Source: CAYJXK01 sp964374115 (GTDB lineage Bacteria > Patescibacteriota > Patescibacteriia > Magasanikbacterales > UBA922). Taken from it: 49,162 bases of DNA. Both the position numbers and the translations under genes were made by a program. The notes under the pieces are model-generated. The model made no database searches and had not been told where the DNA came from. It saw only the letters and a list, made by a program, of their open reading frames with translations. This document shows, piece after piece, positions 1 to 7,434 of this stretch (position 1 is its first letter; each line of letters starts with the position of its first letter). Location of the stretch: positions 1-49,162 of the forward strand of contig CAYJXK010000004.1 in NCBI GenBank assembly GCA_964374115.1, written 5' to 3'.

Positions 1-16
1 AACAGCCTCTTTTTGG

Positions 17-25
17 TTATCCACA
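17..25 (+). other. DnaA-box-like 9-mer
   Basis: The 9-mer TTATCCACA matches the DnaA box consensus exactly. A second exact copy lies at 2779-2787 after pilM. Two isolated boxes 2.8 kb apart do not make an origin; no AT-rich unwinding region, dnaA or dnaN gene is visible. A TATAAT hexamer at 45-50 has no clear -35 partner. The first 84 bases contain no gene I can support. Confidence 0.3.
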
Positions 26-84
26 GGTTGGTTGTTGACGGGGATATAATTAGTTATCAGCATGGGGATAGGATTTTTCATGTG

Positions 85-1467
85 TTATTTTCGAATCCTC
101 TGCACCTTCTGTCCCTCTTTTGTATCTTCAACCAAAAAACCAGATTCTTTCATCTGACCGCGTAGTCGGTCACTTTCTTTCCAGTCTCCATCTAGACGCG
201 CTTGTGCTCGCATGGTGAGAAGCAGTTGCACTTCCTCTGGTATGTCTACTTTTTCTTCTTCATGAAGATGCAGATTGAGTCCGAGTATTTTATCGCATTG
301 AATGACCATGGGAAGACTTATGCGATCCTGTTTGAGCGCATCCCAAAGGACGGCCAAAGCCTCTGCGGTATTGAGATCATCATAGATGGCTTCTTCGAAT
401 TCATGCATGAGATGAGGGTCTTCTGCTATGCGAGGAGAAATGTTTCGGACCAAAAGGCGGAGACGTTTGAGTCCCTGCTCTGCTGCGTCAAGTGCTTCAT
501 ACGAAAAGGCGAGCTGTTTACGATAATGCGCCTGCAACAAAAAGTAGCGATACGCAAGAGGGGAGAAGCCTCTTTCTACAAGAGAGGGGAGCGTAATAAA
601 ATTTTCTCCTGATTTTGCCATTCTCACTTCTGTGCTCTCATCTGCGATCATCAAAAATTCTCCATGAAGCCAACATGTTACCCAGGGCTGTTTTCCTGTT
701 GCTGCCTCGGCTTGGACAATTTCGTTGGTGTGGTGAATGGGGATAAGATCAATACCTCCACAATGAATATCAAATTGATCGCCCAAATATTTCATGGCCA
801 TGGCAGAACATTCGATGTGCCAACCGGGAAATCCACGTTTTCCAAACGCTTCCCATTCCATCTGTCTTTTTTCTTCTGGATCTGAAAATTTCCAGAGCGC
901 AAAATCATGGATATTTTTTTTCTCACCAAGATCAACCCGAGCTCCGGCCTTCAATTTCTGTTTTTCTAATCCTCCGAGTTTTCCATAATCAGGAAATTTT
1001 GTTGTATCAAAATAGATGCCACCCGAGATTGTATATGTATATCCTTTGTCAATGAGGATCTGCACCAGCGCGATTTGCTCAGGGATATGATCAGTAGCAC
1101 GACACCATATATCGGGCTCCAATATGTTCAAAGACACAATATCTTGTTTGAAGCTTTCGGTATACATTTTGGCAATATCCCAGGCACTTTTTCCTTCTCG
1201 TCGCGCGCCTTTTTCCATTTTGTCTTCCCCATTGTCTCCATCGTCAGTCAGGTGCCCGACATCAGTAATATTCATGACATGTCGCACTTTGTACCCTGTC
1301 ATCTTCAGGGTACGCTTCAAGACATCTTCAAAGACATAGGTGCGAAGATTGCCGATATGTACAGAATGGTACACGGTTGGGCCGCAGGTATACATCCGAA
1401 CGGTATTGTCCTTCATCGGATGAAAGTGCTCCTTTTGTTTTGTGAGCGTATTATAGAGTTTGAGCAT
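85..1467 (-). CDS. cysS: Cysteinyl-tRNA synthetase
   Basis: Charges tRNA-Cys with cysteine using ATP, in the cytosol. The class I core is visible: TCGPTVYHSVHIGN (HIGH-type motif, residues 27-40 from this start), a KMSKS-type loop reading MAKSGEN at about 283-289, and zinc-site candidates Cys28, Cys220 and the HHTNE stretch, followed by a helical C-terminal tail. I start at the ATG giving MLKLYNTLT, the usual N-terminus of the family. The frame stays open for 16 more codons to a GTG at 1515 behind a weak GGAAG, so a 476-residue form is possible. The gene runs divergently from pilM. At about 460 residues it is a normal length, and the identity is secure. Confidence 0.95.
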   Translation of the reverse strand: MLKLYNTLTKQKEHFHPMKDNTVRMYTCGPTVYHSVHIGNLRTYVFEDVLKRTLKMTGYKVRHVMNITDVGHLTDDGDNGEDKMEKGARREGKSAWDIAKMYTESFKQDIVSLNILEPDIWCRATDHIPEQIALVQILIDKGYTYTISGGIYFDTTKFPDYGKLGGLEKQKLKAGARVDLGEKKNIHDFALWKFSDPEEKRQMEWEAFGKRGFPGWHIECSAMAMKYLGDQFDIHCGGIDLIPIHHTNEIVQAEAATGKQPWVTCWLHGEFLMIADESTEVRMAKSGENFITLPSLVERGFSPLAYRYFLLQAHYRKQLAFSYEALDAAEQGLKRLRLLVRNISPRIAEDPHLMHEFEEAIYDDLNTAEALAVLWDALKQDRISLPMVIQCDKILGLNLHLHEEEKVDIPEEVQLLLTMRAQARLDGDWKESDRLRGQMKESGFLVEDTKEGQKVQRIRK

Positions 1468-1588
1468 ATCTTGTTGTATTGTAGAAGAGAGAGGATATTC
1501 TGTAAAGAGTTTCACCTGTCTTCCTTTTATGATATACTTGTAACTTGAGTTGTATCATGGTGCGTGAATTGTATAGCGTGAAAAATGT

Positions 1589-2776
1589 ATGAGCGTATTC
1601 TCCAAACAAACTTCTTACCTCGGCGCGGATATCGGCGCGCATGGGATAAAGCTTGTTGAACTGAGGGTAGCCAAAGGACGGCCGCAACTTTTCACATACG
1701 CGATTCTTGATGAACCGCTTGATATTCATTTGCAAGATGTTGCCCAAAGTGTCGTGAGCGTTATGCAAAAAGATCTGAATGACAAGGATAAGAAAAGGCG
1801 GGAGAAAAGAGCTCGGGAGTGGCTTTCTCCAGAGGACAAGGTAAAAGTAGAAAAATATAGCACACTGCTCGCCTCAGCCATGAAAGCAGCCCGTGTCCAC
1901 TCAAGACAGGTCACGGCAAGCCTTCCGGTTTCTCATATTTTTCATGCCGTTTTCACGTTTCCATCTGTGCCACAGAAGGAAATAAAGAACGTGGTGGATG
2001 CAGAGGTTCAAAAAGTGCTTCCTCGGCCACTCGAAGAGATGCAGATTGCCTATCAGATTCTTTCATCCCCATCTCTTTCTTCCGCCTCTAGAGAAAAAAC
2101 AGATGAAAGTTCGAACAAAAATGAGGAAAAATATATACATATTTTGGTCACAGCAGCGCCTAAGTCTCTCGTTGCTTTTTTTTCATCTATCTTTCAGAGA
2201 GCGGGATTCAAACTTCAGGAACTAGAAACAGAAGCCTTCGCCCTTGAGCGATCACTCGTGGGGCGAGATCGCTCTACAGCAATGATCGTTGATATCGGGG
2301 CGGAAAGAACTAATTTTTTTATCATGGATCAAGGATTTCCCATGACGCATCGGAGCATGGAGGTTGGTGGCAATCTTTTTGATCAGATCCTCTCACGACA
2401 ACTCGGGGTTGATCAAGCGCTCGCAAGCGGTCTGAAGCTAGACATTACCCGTCTTTCTCCAGAGCAGGTTCCCTCGTCTCTTTTTGCGGAAATGCTCGAT
2501 GAATTAGTCAAAGAGATTCAATATAGTTTTGATCTTTTTTTGCATCAGAGCGGCAACGAAGAGAAACGACCAGAAAAAATTATTCTTACTGGAGGCGCGT
2601 CGGTTCTCCCCATGATTGCGCCGACGCTCCGTGCGGCATTCCCAATGAAAGTATTTGTAGGTGATCCATGGGCACGCGTTGTGTATCCGGAGAAATTGAA
2701 ACATGTCCTTGATGAAATCGGTCCGCGAATGGCTGTGAGCATTGGACTGGCCTTGCGTAATATTGTCTCCCCATAA
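1589..2776 (+). CDS. pilM: Type IV pilus assembly ATPase PilM
   Basis: PilM is a cytoplasmic actin/FtsA-fold protein that binds PilN and links the pilus motor to the inner-membrane platform. The nucleotide-binding motifs are visible: YLGADIGAHGIKLVEL near the N-terminus, VDIGAERTNFFI at about residue 233, and ILTGGASVLP at about 331. An unusually charged stretch (KDKKRREKRAREW, about residues 66-78) enlarges the first subdomain. At 395 residues it is somewhat longer than typical PilM. No pilN, pilO or pilQ follows. Instead a receiver protein, a prepilin-like gene and a prepilin peptidase come next, so the pilus genes are partly dispersed. The stop is followed at once by a DnaA-box-like 9-mer and repeat R1 copy A. 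Confidence 0.88.
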   Translation: MSVFSKQTSYLGADIGAHGIKLVELRVAKGRPQLFTYAILDEPLDIHLQDVAQSVVSVMQKDLNDKDKKRREKRAREWLSPEDKVKVEKYSTLLASAMKAARVHSRQVTASLPVSHIFHAVFTFPSVPQKEIKNVVDAEVQKVLPRPLEEMQIAYQILSSPSLSSASREKTDESSNKNEEKYIHILVTAAPKSLVAFFSSIFQRAGFKLQELETEAFALERSLVGRDRSTAMIVDIGAERTNFFIMDQGFPMTHRSMEVGGNLFDQILSRQLGVDQALASGLKLDITRLSPEQVPSSLFAEMLDELVKEIQYSFDLFLHQSGNEEKRPEKIILTGGASVLPMIAPTLRAAFPMKVFVGDPWARVVYPEKLKHVLDEIGPRMAVSIGLALRNIVSP

Positions 2777-2828
2777 AATTATCCACACCGCCTGTATCAG
2801 GATTTGTCTGTTTTTAGTATACTCTAGT

Positions 2829-2990
2829 TGAACGGACTCATATCGAGTTTTTTCCTCGCGCCATCCCATCACTTTTTCTTTGCCTCCAAAACCCGCGCGT
2901 TGCGGACAGGAAAGAGATTGCAACCATTCTCGATCCCGCCTACGGTCAGAAATTGCCCACAGAGTCGCAGGCAAAAAAAAGTGTCTGATT
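2829..2990 (+). repeat. Palindromic repeat R1, copy A (right end lost)
   Basis: First of four copies of a dispersed intergenic repeat (others at 14132-14340, 39591-39767 and 46756-46964). It shares the left end (ACTCAT then CGAGTTTTTTCCTC), CGCGCCATCCCATCACTTTT, GCCTCCAAAACCCGCGCGTT, GACAGGAAAGAGATTGCAAC and CCCACAGAGT. After GCAGGCAAAAAAAAGTG the copy diverges, so the right arm (the ATGGCGC hairpin and terminal repeat) is missing or decayed. It separates pilM from the receiver gene, whose promoter begins at its right edge. Confidence 0.85.
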
Positions 2991-2992
2991 TC

Positions 2993-2998
2993 TATACT
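2993..2998 (+). promoter_or_regulatory. -10 element, leaderless start of receiver gene
   Basis: TATACT lies six bases before the ATG at 3005. A transcript starting about seven bases after the hexamer would begin at or next to the start codon, so the mRNA would be leaderless. No Shine-Dalgarno sequence is present. The -35 region would fall inside the degenerate right edge of repeat R1 copy A, and no good TTGACA is seen there. Confidence 0.45.
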
Positions 2999-3004
2999 AT
3001 AAAT

Positions 3005-3391
3005 ATGGCAGAAAAAAAACAAATTCATGTCCTTCTCGTCGAGGATGATACCTTCTTGGCTCATATCTACAAGACCAAATTTGAAATGGAACATTTCAAG
3101 GTAAGTGTTTCGGAAAATGGAGAGATAGGCCTTGAAGATGCCAAAAAGAAAAAACCAGATATTATTCTTCTTGATATCCTACTCCCCAAGATGGATGGGT
3201 TTACTGTGTTGAAACACCTCAAGAAAGATGCGGCTCTCGAGAAAATTCCAGTCGTCCTTCTCAGTAATCTTGGTCAAAAAGATGATGTGGAAAAAGGATT
3301 ACAACTTGGGGCAGTGGATTATCTCATTAAAGCGCATTTTAAACCGTCAGAGACAGTCACTAAAGTCAAGAAGATTTTGGGGATGTCGTGA
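3005..3391 (+). CDS. Stand-alone response regulator receiver
   Basis: A single CheY-like receiver domain of 128 residues without an output domain. The acidic pair Glu13-Asp14, the phospho-acceptor Asp57 in LLDILLPKMDG, the conserved Ser87 in LLSNLG and Lys109 in DYLIKA are all in place, so it should accept phosphate from a histidine kinase; none is encoded nearby. It lies between pilM and a prepilin gene, which suggests, as inference only, a part in controlling pilus extension or retraction as for PilG/PilH-type receivers. The frame extends upstream to 2828 through repeat DNA; the ATG at 3005 gives the canonical start MAEKKQIHVLLVEDD. The pseudopilin gene begins 10 bases after the stop. Confidence 0.88.
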   Translation: MAEKKQIHVLLVEDDTFLAHIYKTKFEMEHFKVSVSENGEIGLEDAKKKKPDIILLDILLPKMDGFTVLKHLKKDAALEKIPVVLLSNLGQKDDVEKGLQLGAVDYLIKAHFKPSETVTKVKKILGMS

Positions 3392-3401
3392 TCTATTCTT
3401 T

Positions 3402-3848
3402 ATGAAGAACACCAAAGGGTTTACCCTTATAGAGCTCCTTGTCGTGATCGCTATTATTGGGTTGTTGCTTACATTGGCAGTCATCGCGCTTGGCACCCAG
3501 AGGGCAAAAACACGAGATCAACGCAGAATTATTGATCTGCGTAATATTCAAACAGGACTCGAGTTGCATTTTACTGACTTCAATAAGTATCCTGTGGTAG
3601 AAAAGGCGACGACGCTTGGCACAGCGGGCGCCTTGTGTCTTGATGCCAATGGATTTGGCAATAGTTGTACCAGTGCATTCCTCGATGAGATCCCCGCTGA
3701 TCCAGGTTCTTCTTCTTATATATACACCTCTCCATCTCCGGACGGGTCGAGTTACGTCATTCGCGGAGCGCTTGAGAATGACGCGGGCAATCTTCGCGCA
3801 GGATCGATTGAAGTGACTCCTTCAGGATTTACCAACGTGGGAAAATAA
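3402..3848 (+). CDS. Type IV prepilin-like (pseudopilin) protein
   Basis: The N-terminus MKNTKGFTLIELLVVIAIIG is a textbook class III signal: cleavage is expected after Gly6, leaving Phe7 and Glu11 at the start of the hydrophobic spine helix. The rest of the 148-residue protein is a small globular domain with two cysteines (about residues 79 and 88) that could form a disulfide, followed by an IPADPG segment common in minor pilins and type II pseudopilins. The product would be inserted in the membrane, cleaved by the peptidase encoded just downstream, and assembled into a pilus-like fibre. Major versus minor pilin cannot be told from sequence alone. Confidence 0.88.
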   Translation: MKNTKGFTLIELLVVIAIIGLLLTLAVIALGTQRAKTRDQRRIIDLRNIQTGLELHFTDFNKYPVVEKATTLGTAGALCLDANGFGNSCTSAFLDEIPADPGSSSYIYTSPSPDGSSYVIRGALENDAGNLRAGSIEVTPSGFTNVGK

Positions 3849-3924
3849 TTTTCCTTCCTTTCTCTGATGACACATACCCTTGTGGCCGGACTACAAGGAT
3901 ATTTTTGTTCTCGTATCAATGTGT

Positions 3925-4698
3925 ATGAGTCAAAGTTTTTTCATTCTTCTTTCCACCTTCCTTGGTTTTGCCTTTGGGAGTTTTCTCAGTACTTGGGCGG
4001 TACGCGGGCATGCCTTGGGAAAGACTCATTCTGTTCGGTCTTATTGTGATAGCTGTCAGCGGCAACTTTCGTGGTTCGAACTCTTTCCTCTGTTCAGTTA
4101 TCTTATCTTACGAAAAAAATGTCGCGCGTGTAAACGACCGATTTCTTCACTCTATTTTTTCACGGAAGGAGTGGTAGGTGTTCTTTTTGGTTTTTTTGCG
4201 TGGTTTCATCTTTCACAGAGTGGTTCATTTTTTTCTTTTTCTTTTCTTCGAGATATTATCTCGCTTTCTGTCTTCATTATCATTTTCCTCTCGGATATGC
4301 TTTTTCAAAAGATTCCGATGGGTCTCACATTCGGCAGTGCGATTCTTATTGGTGTGCTGCAGATAGCTCTCGGAAGAACATGGCAATCACTTCTTCTCGG
4401 GGTAGTGATTACGAGTAGTTTTTTTCTTTTGCAATTTTTGATATCTCGCGGTCAATGGATAGGATTCGGGGATAGCGCCGTTGGTGTCTTGATGGGTGTG
4501 GTGTTGGGCTTTCCTGTTGTGCTGGTCGCATTATTTTTTTCGTATAGTATTGGCGCTGGGGTGAATAGTGTCTTACTGATTATGAAAAAAGTGACACGAA
4601 AAAGTCGCGTGCCTTTTGCGTGTTATTTGACCGTTGGCACACTTGTGAGTATGATATTCGGGAGAGAGATTATTGATTGGTACCTCCATTTTTTATGA
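3925..4698 (+). CDS. pilD: Prepilin leader peptidase / N-methyltransferase
   Basis: Membrane aspartyl protease that cleaves prepilin leaders and methylates the new N-terminus. After a first hydrophobic helix ending GFAFGSFLS comes the zinc-binding loop with CDSC and CRAC, then several membrane helices. The catalytic aspartates are seen in SDMLFQKIP (the D-x5-IP form) and in GFGDS, the GxGD motif. About 257 residues from this start. The start is uncertain: ATGs at 3880, 3919 and 3925 are all in frame, and I chose the one placing the first helix right after the start. The stop overlaps the ligA start by ATGA. Substrates probably include the prepilin-like protein encoded upstream. Confidence 0.9.
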   Translation: MSQSFFILLSTFLGFAFGSFLSTWAVRGHALGKTHSVRSYCDSCQRQLSWFELFPLFSYLILRKKCRACKRPISSLYFFTEGVVGVLFGFFAWFHLSQSGSFFSFSFLRDIISLSVFIIIFLSDMLFQKIPMGLTFGSAILIGVLQIALGRTWQSLLLGVVITSSFFLLQFLISRGQWIGFGDSAVGVLMGVVLGFPVVLVALFFSYSIGAGVNSVLLIMKKVTRKSRVPFACYLTVGTLVSMIFGREIIDWYLHFL

Positions 4699-6719
4699 GA
4701 CATCAATCACTGCAGAAACAGGGGAAACGATTGCGCGCGCAGATTGATGACCTACGGTATCGATATCATGTATTGAATGATCCAGAAGTCACAGATGCCA
4801 TGTATGAAGGGCTCATGCATGAGCTGAAAAAAATAGAAAAAGAACACCCGGAGCTCGTAACCCCAGATTCTCCGACCCAACGGGTTGCTGGGAAACCGCT
4901 TGATACATTCAAAAAAGTCGTTCATGATGTCCCTCAATGGTCATTTGATGATGCGTTTGAGGAAGAGGACCTGTCTCAATGGGAAGAGAGGAATCGAAAA
5001 ATTCTTGAAAAAAAATTTGGGGCTACGCCGCGTGGACTCTCGTATACCGCGGAGCTCAAAATTGATGGATTACACATGGTGCTCACCTATGAGAATGGGT
5101 TATTGCGGACAGCGGCCACGCGAGGAGATGGACAGGTGGGAGAAGACGTCACTCAAAATATCCGAACCATTCACACAGTGCCCCTTCGTCTCAAGGAGCC
5201 GGTTAGCCTCGTTGTCGAGGGCGAAGTGTGGATGAGTCGTCCTGTGTTTCTGAAACTCAATAAAGAACGAAAGAAAAAAGGAGAGTCGCTTTTTGCCAAC
5301 CCGAGGAATGCCGCCGCAGGGACTATTCGGCAGCTTGACGCGAAGATTGTGGCTGAGAGAAAATTATCTTTTACGGCATATGATATTTCAGATTTCAGAT
5401 TGCAAACACAGGCCGATGAATTGAAAATGTTGCGATCTCTTGGTTTTCTTACCGATTCACATTGGAAAGTGCGCGAGTCTCTTGATGAGATCGTTGTTTT
5501 TTGGAAAGAATGGCAGAAAAAGAAAGACAGCCAGCCGTTTTGGATTGATGGAGTGGTGGTAAAGATAAACGAGAAAAAATATCAAGACGCGCTTGGCTTC
5601 ACGGGCAAGGCTCCGCGATGGGCGATCGCGCTTAAATTCGCGGCAGAACAAGGAACGACGAAAATCCGGGATATGTATGTGCAAATTGGGCGCACCGGAG
5701 CGTTGACTCCTGTCGCTCTCATGGAGCCGGTGCGTCTTGCTGGGACCGTGGTTACTCATGCAACACTCCATAATTTTGAGGAAATAAAACGGCTGGATGT
5801 TCGTCTTGGCGATACAGTGGTGGTCGAAAAAGCCGGAGATATTATTCCAAAAGTCGTTCGTGTTCTTGTCAAAATGCGAACAGGCAAAGAAAAAACGATA
5901 CACGAACCTACCCAATGCCCAGTGTGCCATTCGGGAGTGAAGCGAAAAGAAATTGCGGATAAAAAGCAGGGGAAGTCTGTGGGACTTTTTTGCGTCAATC
6001 CACGGTGTTATGGGCAACAGATTGAGCGTATCATTCATTTCGCGTCAAAAAAAGCGTTTAACATCGATGGATTGGGAGAAAAGATTGTGGCACAACTTGT
6101 CCAAGCAGGACTTATCAAAAACCCAGCAGATATTTTTACGCTCAGAGAAGGCGATCTCGAGCCATTGGAGCGATTCGCGGAAAAATCCGCTCAGAATCTT
6201 GTTGCGGCAATTGAAAAAGCAAAACAGGTGACATTGTCCCGGTGTATCTTTGCTCTGGGCATCCCGCATGTGGGAGAAGAAACAGCGATTCTTCTTGCCG
6301 ATCATTTTGGAACAGTACAAAAATTAATCGACGCGTCACAGGAGATGTTGGATGAGGTGCCAGAAATTGGCCCTCGCGTGTCACAATCTATTGCTCATTT
6401 TTTTCAAAAGAACGAGCATAAGCGATTGATTCAGGATCTCCGCAACAATGGGGTGCGAATACGCGCCTCGTCCCGTCTCATCAAAAAAAAGGGACTGATG
6501 AGCGGCAAGACATTCGTATTGACGGGAACACTAGCATCTGTCACGCGAGATGAAGCAAAAGAAAAAATCCGCCATCTCGGCGGAAAGATATCCGGCTCTG
6601 TGAGCTCACAAACAGATTATGTTGTGGCCGGGGAAAATCCAGGGAGCAAATATGATCGCGCGCGAGCGCTTGGCATTAAGGTTCTTTCTGAGCAAGAATT
6701 TCTCACGCTTATTTACTGA
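4695..6719 (+). CDS. ligA: NAD-dependent DNA ligase
   Basis: Seals nicks during replication and repair using NAD. The adenylated lysine is Lys122 in the ELKIDGL motif (KxDG), followed by the rest of the nucleotidyltransferase domain (AATRGDGQVGED, VEGEVWM, FANPRNAAAGT), the OB fold, a four-cysteine zinc finger (CPVCHSG...CVNPRC), helix-hairpin-helix repeats (GLGEKIV, GIPHVGEE, EVPEIGP) and a C-terminal BRCT domain. The length of 674 residues is standard. I use the ATG at 4695, whose ATGA overlaps the pilD stop, rather than the upstream ATG at 4677. The 3' end, TTACTGACTCTTCAGTAGG, folds into a small hairpin that includes the stop codon. Confidence 0.97.
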   Translation: MRHQSLQKQGKRLRAQIDDLRYRYHVLNDPEVTDAMYEGLMHELKKIEKEHPELVTPDSPTQRVAGKPLDTFKKVVHDVPQWSFDDAFEEEDLSQWEERNRKILEKKFGATPRGLSYTAELKIDGLHMVLTYENGLLRTAATRGDGQVGEDVTQNIRTIHTVPLRLKEPVSLVVEGEVWMSRPVFLKLNKERKKKGESLFANPRNAAAGTIRQLDAKIVAERKLSFTAYDISDFRLQTQADELKMLRSLGFLTDSHWKVRESLDEIVVFWKEWQKKKDSQPFWIDGVVVKINEKKYQDALGFTGKAPRWAIALKFAAEQGTTKIRDMYVQIGRTGALTPVALMEPVRLAGTVVTHATLHNFEEIKRLDVRLGDTVVVEKAGDIIPKVVRVLVKMRTGKEKTIHEPTQCPVCHSGVKRKEIADKKQGKSVGLFCVNPRCYGQQIERIIHFASKKAFNIDGLGEKIVAQLVQAGLIKNPADIFTLREGDLEPLERFAEKSAQNLVAAIEKAKQVTLSRCIFALGIPHVGEETAILLADHFGTVQKLIDASQEMLDEVPEIGPRVSQSIAHFFQKNEHKRLIQDLRNNGVRIRASSRLIKKKGLMSGKTFVLTGTLASVTRDEAKEKIRHLGGKISGSVSSQTDYVVAGENPGSKYDRARALGIKVLSEQEFLTLIY

Positions 6720-6737
6720 CTCTTCAGTAGGAGTGGC

Positions 6738-6882
6738 GGGCGTTACAACCATCACTCCTTGTGGTTTGCCTCCTTGCAGGAGTATGTGACAGGAGCGCAG
6801 CCGGAATGGGGGAAAAGGGGGTTGTCGTAGAAGACGAGCGGCTCGGCTCGGGAAATCGGCTGCACAGATGATCGTAACGCCC
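6738..6882 (-). ncRNA. Candidate structured RNA or palindromic element
   Basis: This gene-free block is closed by a perfect 9-bp inverted repeat (GGGCGTTAC at 6738-6746, GTAACGCCC at 6874-6882). Inside are a second long-range pairing (GCAGCCG with CGGCTGC) and local hairpins such as CTCCT-GCA-AGGAG. On the minus strand a TATAGT hexamer (6889-6894) sits about six bases before the closing stem, so a transcript could begin at GGGCGTTAC. No U-tract follows the 3' end. It does not match tmRNA, RNase P RNA or SRP RNA core motifs that I can recognise. It could equally be a non-transcribed palindromic repeat abutting ligA. Confidence 0.3.
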
Positions 6883-6904
6883 ATAAAAACTATACAGGTA
6901 ATTC

Positions 6905-7061
6905 AAATAAAAAGGAAGGGGGGACTGCCATCTCCAGCGCCATGTGGTGGCAGGGAAGATGTGAGGAGAGGCAGACCCCCAGTGTTGTCCATCGTGTTGT
7001 CATTGTGGTGACAGATGATGCCCTTGCTCGAATAGGCATCGGAAACGATGAAGCAACACCA
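6905..7061 (-). ncRNA. Candidate small RNA with terminator
   Basis: On the minus strand an extended -10 box (TGCTATAGT, 7067-7075) lies about six bases before GGTGTTGCTTCATCGT. That segment pairs with ACGATGGACAACAC (6982-6995); one base pair is preserved only as G-U on this strand. The stem encloses two hairpins, GATGCC...GGCATC and TGTCA...TGACA. A GC-rich stem follows (6965-6980 with about 6919-6935) and then a U-rich tail, like an intrinsic terminator. Promoter, folded body and terminator together suggest an RNA of about 155 nucleotides encoded opposite gatC. I cannot assign it to a known family; a 6S-like or regulatory RNA is only a guess. Confidence 0.42.
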
Positions 7062-7110
7062 ATACCACTATAGCAAAAACATTCTTTTTTTGATACTCTT
7101 ATAAGACCAT

Positions 7111-7434
7111 ATGTCTCTCACACGACAGCAAGTGGAAGCCATTGCTGGTTTGGCACGACTCAAATTTTCCTCCACAGAGATGGAACGATTCCGGGCAGAA
7201 TTATCTGCGGTGTTGACATACGTCGAGATACTTGGGGAAGTGGATACGACACAGGTACAAGAAACCTGCCAAGTGACGGGCCAATTTGATGTTGTCCGGG
7301 ATGATGTAGCTAAATCCACGGATCCAGTTGTTCGAGAACAACTTCTGAATTCTTTTCCATCACGGTTTGGAAATTATTTGAAAGTGAAGGCTGTTTTTTT
7401 TCTGTCGTTATGCAACTCAACGAACTCACAATGA
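7111..7434 (+). CDS. gatC: Asp/Glu-tRNA amidotransferase subunit C
   Basis: Small subunit of the GatCAB complex, which converts misacylated Glu-tRNA-Gln and Asp-tRNA-Asn to Gln-tRNA and Asn-tRNA; GatC stabilises GatA. The protein has the typical beginning LTRQQVEAIAGLARLKFSS, a central helix (FRAELSAVLTYVEILGEVDT) and the late DDVAKS and LNSFPSRFGNYLKVKAVF segments. The last dozen residues read on into the gatA start, giving a 25-base overlap and a slightly longer tail than usual. Together gatC and gatA imply indirect charging of Gln and/or Asn tRNA; gatB is not in the window. The 390-base upstream gap holds the two structured blocks on the other strand. Confidence 0.9.
   Translation: MSLTRQQVEAIAGLARLKFSSTEMERFRAELSAVLTYVEILGEVDTTQVQETCQVTGQFDVVRDDVAKSTDPVVREQLLNSFPSRFGNYLKVKAVFFLSLCNSTNSQ

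Noticed and set aside
17..2787. Two DnaA boxes as part of a replication origin
   Set aside because: Only two boxes, 2.8 kb apart, with no dnaA, dnaN or AT-rich region near them.
4696..6719. UGA as glycine (as in Gracilibacteria or SR1)
   Set aside because: TGA ends the receiver, pilD and ligA at the expected family lengths, so the standard code applies.
6738..7061. tmRNA, RNase P RNA or SRP RNA at the folded blocks behind ligA
   Set aside because: The conserved cores of these RNAs (tmRNA ends, the RNase P GAGGAAAGUCC-type segment, the SRP GNAR loop region) are not present on either strand.
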